Of a DNA stretch of 64,000 nucleotides, positions 58,510 through 64,000 are shown piece by piece. The DNA is from Pomacea canaliculata (Eukaryota > Mollusca > Gastropoda > Architaenioglossa > Ampullariidae): assembly GCF_003073045.1 (NCBI RefSeq), contig NC_037593.1, positions 2,223,525 through 2,287,524 on the forward strand, in the 5' to 3' direction. The first letter of the stretch is position 1. Each line of letters starts with the position of its first letter. Both the position numbers and the translations under genes were made by a program. The notes beneath the pieces are model-generated. The model saw only the letters and a list, made by a program, of their open reading frames with translations, was not told the DNA's origin and made no database searches.

Positions 58510-61500
58510 ACTATATATCAAGGTGGAAACATCACACAAACAAATTAATACACTGAAGATGGTTGAGTCTTCATCTAACAATGGTTGTCACTACAGCAGC
58601 CTTTCCTGACATAATGACACTAACGATGACCTATTGTGGACACCTGCTGAGGTCATCAATGTCATCTACTTCACCTCTTGTCAACAGCAAGGACAAGGAG
58701 TATTAAGGTAGTGCAGGCCCATAAATAAAGAAGAGATTAACTTAGAAACCTGCGATCCATCATCTGAGTGTGTGTCAGTATGTGTAAACAAGAGAAAAAT
58801 GGAGCAGAAAGCTCCGGACATGGGGGATGCTAATGCAAGGACATAAGAAATTGCAGAATTAGCTTGCACTGAGTTCAGCAAGTGCACGTGCTACCTTAAT
58901 GTAAACATAAAGAAGTAAACATGATTACTGATGTAAAGCAGACTATGGGAACATCTCGTTTTCACACACACACACCTTGTTTGTATAAACACTATCTCAT
59001 ACCCGCTCATGAAGCCAAACTTTTTATTGCAATAACAAACTCTTGTCAGAGACACCTTCAGGTTGTCAGCATGTGTAATGGCATGACAAAGACTGACAGG
59101 CCACAGCATTTATTCTGTTGACACTGTGGACAGCTGACAGACAGAATCACACAAGCACAGCGGTACAAGAACACACAAATTTAAAACATTCTACCCAAGT
59201 AAAAACTTAAACAAAACCTGACCGATTTCGGTGACCGAATCCTCAGAGCACGAAAGACACCTGAGGTCGACATTTATGATGATGCAGAGGACGACCTGGC
59301 AAAGTCGATAAAAGTTCGTTTCCTCAATGAATGTTCAGCTACAAAGTTGAAAGTTCAGCCTTCGGCTACATTTTCTGGATGAAAACACGAGATGACTCGA
59401 GGTCGAATGAAGACGATGTGCGTCACGACGATGAGTATCTCGATAATTAAACTGAAACTGGACAATTAACTGTCAATGTCGTAGATACAGAGACATTTAC
59501 CTGAGGTCTAGCTCTGGTACAAGTGATTACAAAGTGAGTTACGATTGTTGACCTGGAGTAAGAGTACTCGCACTTTTTGGTCGCAACTTTTAAATTTTGT
59601 GAATTTCTTTCCACCTGTGGCTGATAAATGTGTCTAAAGCCGTGTGAAAAAAATTTGATGCTAAAATAAAACCTGTACTAAACTGGATTTAAAAACATTC
59701 AAAGTTCAAATCAAGATGTGCATTGTGTAGACAGGGCTTACAGAAACAGTTTAATGTCTGGTTCTCTCTTCAAGTTGTGATTTCGCGGAAAGCTTTGCAC
59801 TCTGTAAGTTGTAACATCTTGATCAACTCGGCGATGTCAGTCTGACTGGTGTTTCTTTAGACACTAATAAAATATTTTAAATCATCTGAAATTACTACCC
59901 ATCATCAGGTATATGCATGATTTTATACACAAAAAGCTTATGAAATGCACGCTGAACATAGTACATTATATAGGTGCATAAGCACAACAGATAGAATTCA
60001 AGTAGCACAGTCATTTAACATAGTATGTGTCTTTTCTGTTAAACCTGAGAACCTTTTGTGAGTACAGGTAGACGCTGGGCTCTTATGAAAGTTATCTGGC
60101 GACAAAGAAAAAAAAACCCAACTTATTCTACGGATTGACACGACACCTGTAAAACGCGTCACACGCGTTTGTCAGTCGGTTCGTCAGTCAGTCAGTTGAG
60201 CGGCGTGCCACGTGTCATAAATGCTGTTTGAAGTCAGTGAATGTTGACATGACTGTCATGACACACAGGTATGTAGACAGCAGCAGAGGCAGGAACTTAT
60301 TTTACACGTGTCCGCCCAAACCGTCAACAGCAGCAGCAGCAGCAACAACAACAACAAAATCGCCTGTATGTATGGACAAGATGTAGCTGTGAGACAGTTT
60401 TAAAAATAAAGTTCATTAGTCTAATTAGTGGACAGTCTTAAGTAGAAAGTCTTCCACCTTTCCTGAACGGCTCAACATGTTCAGACACCCCAACCACCAG
60501 GTGTCGCGCTACAATCACTTACACTTAATTACACGACTTTCTGGTTTGTATGAGACTCACTCACCGAGTGCACTTGAAGAAGTGAGTGCGAGGGCGTCGC
60601 GACATTTCGCGACAAAATAAAAGCGACTGGGGATCAGACCATGGCTTCTAGTCTGTGTGGAGGCTGTAGGATGGAGGGAACTTGAAAAACAAGTTATTCT
60701 ATATGTAACAACAAGTCCTTTTTGTGGGGATTGGGGAAGGGGGGACAGGTAGCACGTGGTCGTACCTGCCTACCTGTCTAGTTCACCATACATAATACAC
60801 ACAGAATGGAAGCGGAATAAGAGCGTAGAGGGACGAAACTAGTTCTTGAGAAAGAGAGTACACCAGTACTTGGACAAGAAGAATCAAACCATCATATCTC
60901 ACAAAATCTTCAAACATAAGCAGCAATAAGCAGAGGGCTACTTACTTCGAGCATTACTTCTCATCCTGTACTAATTCCCAAACTTAAAGGTAGACAATAC
61001 TTTCAAATGTAAATATTCTGTTTGTATACATGTAGCATGTAGTACAGATTCCAGGGTTAGTCTGTCTCTATTTTAGTGCACCACATGTATTATATAACAT
61101 CCCTGTTCCTCAGGCAATCTCTCAGTTTGTGATCTCTTCAAGCACAAGACGATCCAACACACACCTTGTCTCCTACAAAGTCAACTTCCGGTACTTTGAT
61201 AATGAGCTGAGTCAATGCACAAATAGATATACAATTCAAACTATGCACACGTGACCTAATATACCATGAAACTCCAGGAAAATGTCAGAAGGTAAGGAAT
61301 AAAATGCATCAAGGAGGTGAGTAAATCAGGTAGGAGGGTTCACCCAGCAAAGCCAGAGAAAGCCAAAGACCACAGGAAGTGACGCAGGACAAAGAGGCCG
61401 CTGGATGGAGAAGTTCACCTGTTAGTATTTTACAAATGAAGATGCATTTATAAACTTTTAGTCTGTTTGTCACAGGAAGGAATCCCAAGCAGGCAAAAAC

Positions 61501-62440
61501 GGATGTTCCCAACGACAAGTATCGACAGACGCTCGTCGCGAGATTTTCCGAAAAATAAAACCAACACTGTATCTAGTGTGTGTGGAGGCTGGAGACACAT
61601 GTACTCGCATTGACACTCACAATAATAATAAACAACAATGGCAACATACAACCATCTTTCTTTCTTCTTTCGCTAAAGCTTTTAAAAATAAACTCAGACT
61701 TCTATACAATAATGGTGTTTGTACTTTGCTGACGTGTGCTATTTGTCAGTGTGTGTGTGTGTACTTGTATTATCTACAATATTGCATTAGTAAACATCTC
61801 ACATCTAAGTGATGACAAGATGGCGCCGATGTCAGGGTAAAGATAAAATGGCGAAAAGATGGAAAGTGGTGCAGACATCCATTTAGAAACTTAGAAAATA
61901 ACAGATGAAAAGATAAACAGATGAACTGATGAACATTAGACACAAAATCTCGCGCAGATAAACGGACAAATATGAAAAAGAGAGGAGTCACCCTGGAGCC
62001 AGTTACATCTACTAAAGACAGGAAAGGCTGTTAATTCAACTCTCTTCACGTTTCAGAACAGACAACAATTGAAAACCTTTAGTTAGAGAAGTGTGACAGC
62101 TGGGTGCAGCGCACCATCGATCATCACACATCCTCGCGTGACCCCGAGAAGGGCGTGGCCTACGTCACATCCGGGTCAGCGCGGCTTCACTTTCTAGCGT
62201 CAGTGGTGGCTTCTGTTATCTCTTTGCTTAAAATTTTGATTTCATCTGTCATGTTTACTCCAGAAATGATGACTGCATATTTTTATACCCACTTGTACAC
62301 TCAAGGAATGATGGAGAGTGAAGAAAGCACAGCAGACAGTTTGTTGAGCTGACACATGATTGTACTGACTGCAGTTGTCTTCTCCGGCATGCGATGTGAT
62401 GTCACAGGAGTAAAACATATTACAGAATTCATAAATTCGT
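58510..62440. other. Intergenic repeat-rich DNA, no gene seen
   Basis: Contains the second copy of the 57.84 kb repeat (59,260-59,610), short CAG/CAA runs near 60,330-60,357, and the first copy of a repeat (61,290-61,560) found again at 63,280-63,555. No exon with a signal peptide or known domain was found. Confidence 0.6.
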
Positions 62441-62449
62441 CTTTGTCTC

Positions 62450-62810
62450 TCATAAATTGGTCTCTCTCGATGTCCATACCCGCCACCTACCCCACTAGTG
62501 AATCCTTTACACGTGCACTGAACACACACCTCTTCCGTAACCATGACTCCTAACAATCTATCCCATAATGCTCGTCCTTTGTCACACCCTTCCTTTTGTA
62601 ATATCATGTAGCTCTCAGGTCTTGTTCTTGTTATTTGGTTCCTCTTTGTGTTTTCTGTGTTTGATTTTATTCTTCGTTTAGTTTGGTTGTTTATTCTTGT
62701 ATAAATCTTATGTTGTTTGTTTGTTGTCCTGTCCCTCGTATGCTGTCCATGTTTCGTTTGTGTTCTTATGCACTAAGAGCATGGAACTTAGGAGTGTGAG
62801 TATGTGTTTT
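62450..62810 (+). repeat. LINE-type 3' fragment
   Basis: Encodes a short tail SIPATYPTSESFTRALNTHLFR and ends in AT-rich DNA with GGAACTTAGGAGTGTGAGTATG. An inverted copy lies at 5,840-6,290. Confidence 0.5.
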
Positions 62811-62829
62811 ATACATTTAGCAATAAGCG

Positions 62830-63060
62830 CGTGCACGTTCCTGTAGTCAGGTCTACGTGATCACGTGTCTGTGTTGACAAGTTGTGTATGGTGGTCACTA
62901 GGTCTTGTTTTGTCACACGATATCACCTTGTATGACCCCCGAGTGAACTGAAGTGTCTGACAATACAGGTCATCGTGTCAAGGCCGCTATAGTACAGGTT
63001 CACATCACACATCATGTGTGTATTATGAGTGGTAAGCAAGACAGGATTGGTTGTTACATA
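62830..63060. repeat. Local direct repeat, copy 1
   Basis: GTAGTCAGGTCTACGTGATC through ACAGGATTGGTTGTTACATA, repeated at 63,610-63,850 with few differences (offset about 785). Confidence 0.9.
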
Positions 63061-63279
63061 TCAAACACCTTTCTTGTCAAGCTCCCTCCACCCTACAGCC
63101 TCCACACACACTAGACACAATGTCGGTTTTATTTTCTCGGAAAAACTCGCGACGCCCTCGCTCTCACCTCTGAAAGTGCACTCGTGAGTACACGAGTACT
63201 TCCCAGTACTTTGATAATGAGCTGAGTGTATGCAGAAACAGATATACAATTCAAACTAAGCACACGTGACCTAGTGAAC

Positions 63280-63555
63280 CAAGAAACACCATTAAAATAT
63301 CAGAAGGTAACGAATAAAAAGCTTCAATGAGGTGAGTTAATCAGGTACGAGTTTTCACCCAAGGAAGCCGGTGAAAGCCAAAGACCACAGGAAGTGACGA
63401 AGGATAAAGAGGTCGCTGGATGAAGTTTAATTGTAAGTATTTTACAAATGAAGATGCGTTTGTTACATTTTATTGTTTTTGTCACAGGAAGGAATCCCAA
63501 GCAGACAAATCCAGATGTTGTCCCCAACGACAAGTATCGTCAGACGCTCGTGACT
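63280..63555. repeat. Repeat shared with 61,290-61,560
   Basis: Both copies contain GCCAAAGACCACAGGAAGTG and CACAGGAAGGAATCCCAAGC. They encode no convincing protein. Confidence 0.8.
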
Positions 63556-63609
63556 TGTTGGCAGTCAGTGAATGAATAAGTAAACGAATGAATTCCTCAC
63601 GTCCATGAC

Positions 63610-64000
63610 CCCGAGGCGCGTGCACCTTCCTGTAGTCAGGTCTACGTGATCACGTGTCTGTGTTGACAAGTTGTGTTTGGTGGTCACTAGGTCTTGTTTT
63701 GTCACACGATATCACCTTGTGTGACCCCCGTGTGAACTGAAGTCTCTGACAATACAGTTCATCGTGTCAAGGCCGCTGTAGTACAGGTTCTCACCAAACA
63801 TTATGTGTGTATTATGTATGGTAAACTAGACAGGATTGGTTGTTACATATCAAACGACTTGTGTTTCAAGCTCCCTCCACCCTTCAGCCTCCACACACAC
63901 TACAGATACAGTGTCGGTTTTATTTTCTCGGAGAATCTTGCGACGCCCTCGCCTTCACCTCTTAAAGTGCACTCGGTGAGTGAGTCTCACACAAGCATGC
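63610..64000. repeat. Local direct repeat, copy 2, and an end inverted relative to 60.5 kb
   Basis: 63,610-63,850 repeats 62,830-63,060. The last 90 bases (AAAGTGCACTCGGTGAGTGAGTC) are the reverse complement of 60,555-60,580 (GACTCACTCACCGAGTGCAC), suggesting a mobile unit with copies in both orientations. Confidence 0.65.

Noticed and set aside
60498-60520. GCGACACCTGGTGGTTG on the minus strand, like a signal-exon start
   Set aside because: Only 17 bases match, there is no ATG and no hydrophobic continuation.

Overview
The window looks like nuclear DNA of an invertebrate animal, most probably a gastropod mollusc (inference). Genes are split by GT-AG introns, intergenic DNA is AT-rich and full of CA, CAA, ATT and GA microsatellites, there are hAT DNA transposons with intact 8-bp target duplications and LINE fragments, and the one conventional gene is an intronless rhodopsin-type GPCR of FMRFamide-receptor style. 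No bacterial operon, CRISPR or viral element was seen.

The main content, from about 10 kb to 57 kb, is a clustered family of very small secreted-peptide genes. I count 13 apparently intact genes plus several decayed pieces. All share one plan: a short valine-rich signal peptide (MRGHL.., MRHLL.., MQGRL.., MRLLV..) on its own coding exon, a phase-1 intron just after it, and a second coding exon holding a short acidic or polar spacer, usually a dibasic site, and a proline-rich mature peptide. Most mature peptides carry the signature CxC-x4-CxC (variants CxC-x4-CxxxC and CxC-x5-CxC). Three lack cysteine and are Pro-rich chains with x-P alternation, two of them strongly Arg-rich. Most of these genes are missed by simple open-reading-frame searches because the second exon has no ATG.

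Layout. 0-0.5 kb: promoter of a minus-strand family gene lying off the left edge. 2.8-5.1 kb: complete-ended but broken hAT transposon. 5.25-5.43 kb: array of TGACGTCA sites. 6.45-7.5 kb: GPCR (minus). 9.9-16.2 kb: three minus-strand peptide genes (D1, D2, D3). 17.7-30.3 kb: five tandem plus-strand genes (A1-A5), three of whose repeat units also carry a decayed Pro/Arg-type exon. 31.5-32.2 kb: decayed D3-like copy. 33.7-34.0 kb: hAT MITE. 34.3-36.2 kb: gene B1. 38.0-45.3 kb and 45.5-55.25 kb: two copies of a two-gene module (a C-type Cys gene followed by a B-type Pro-rich gene): C1+B2 and C2(decayed)+B3. 55.9-57.3 kb: gene E1 (minus). 57.3-64 kb: repeats only.

The genes appear to work as a set: A and C share a proximal promoter block ending in TATAAAAGGGAGACAA, B has a diverged form, and D genes share a CCAAT plus TATA arrangement. 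Signal exon and promoter are conserved while the mature exon varies by substitution, in-frame repeat expansion and changes in charge or cysteine content. Function is not proven; host-defence (proline-rich antimicrobial type), mucus or venom-type, or signalling peptides all fit.
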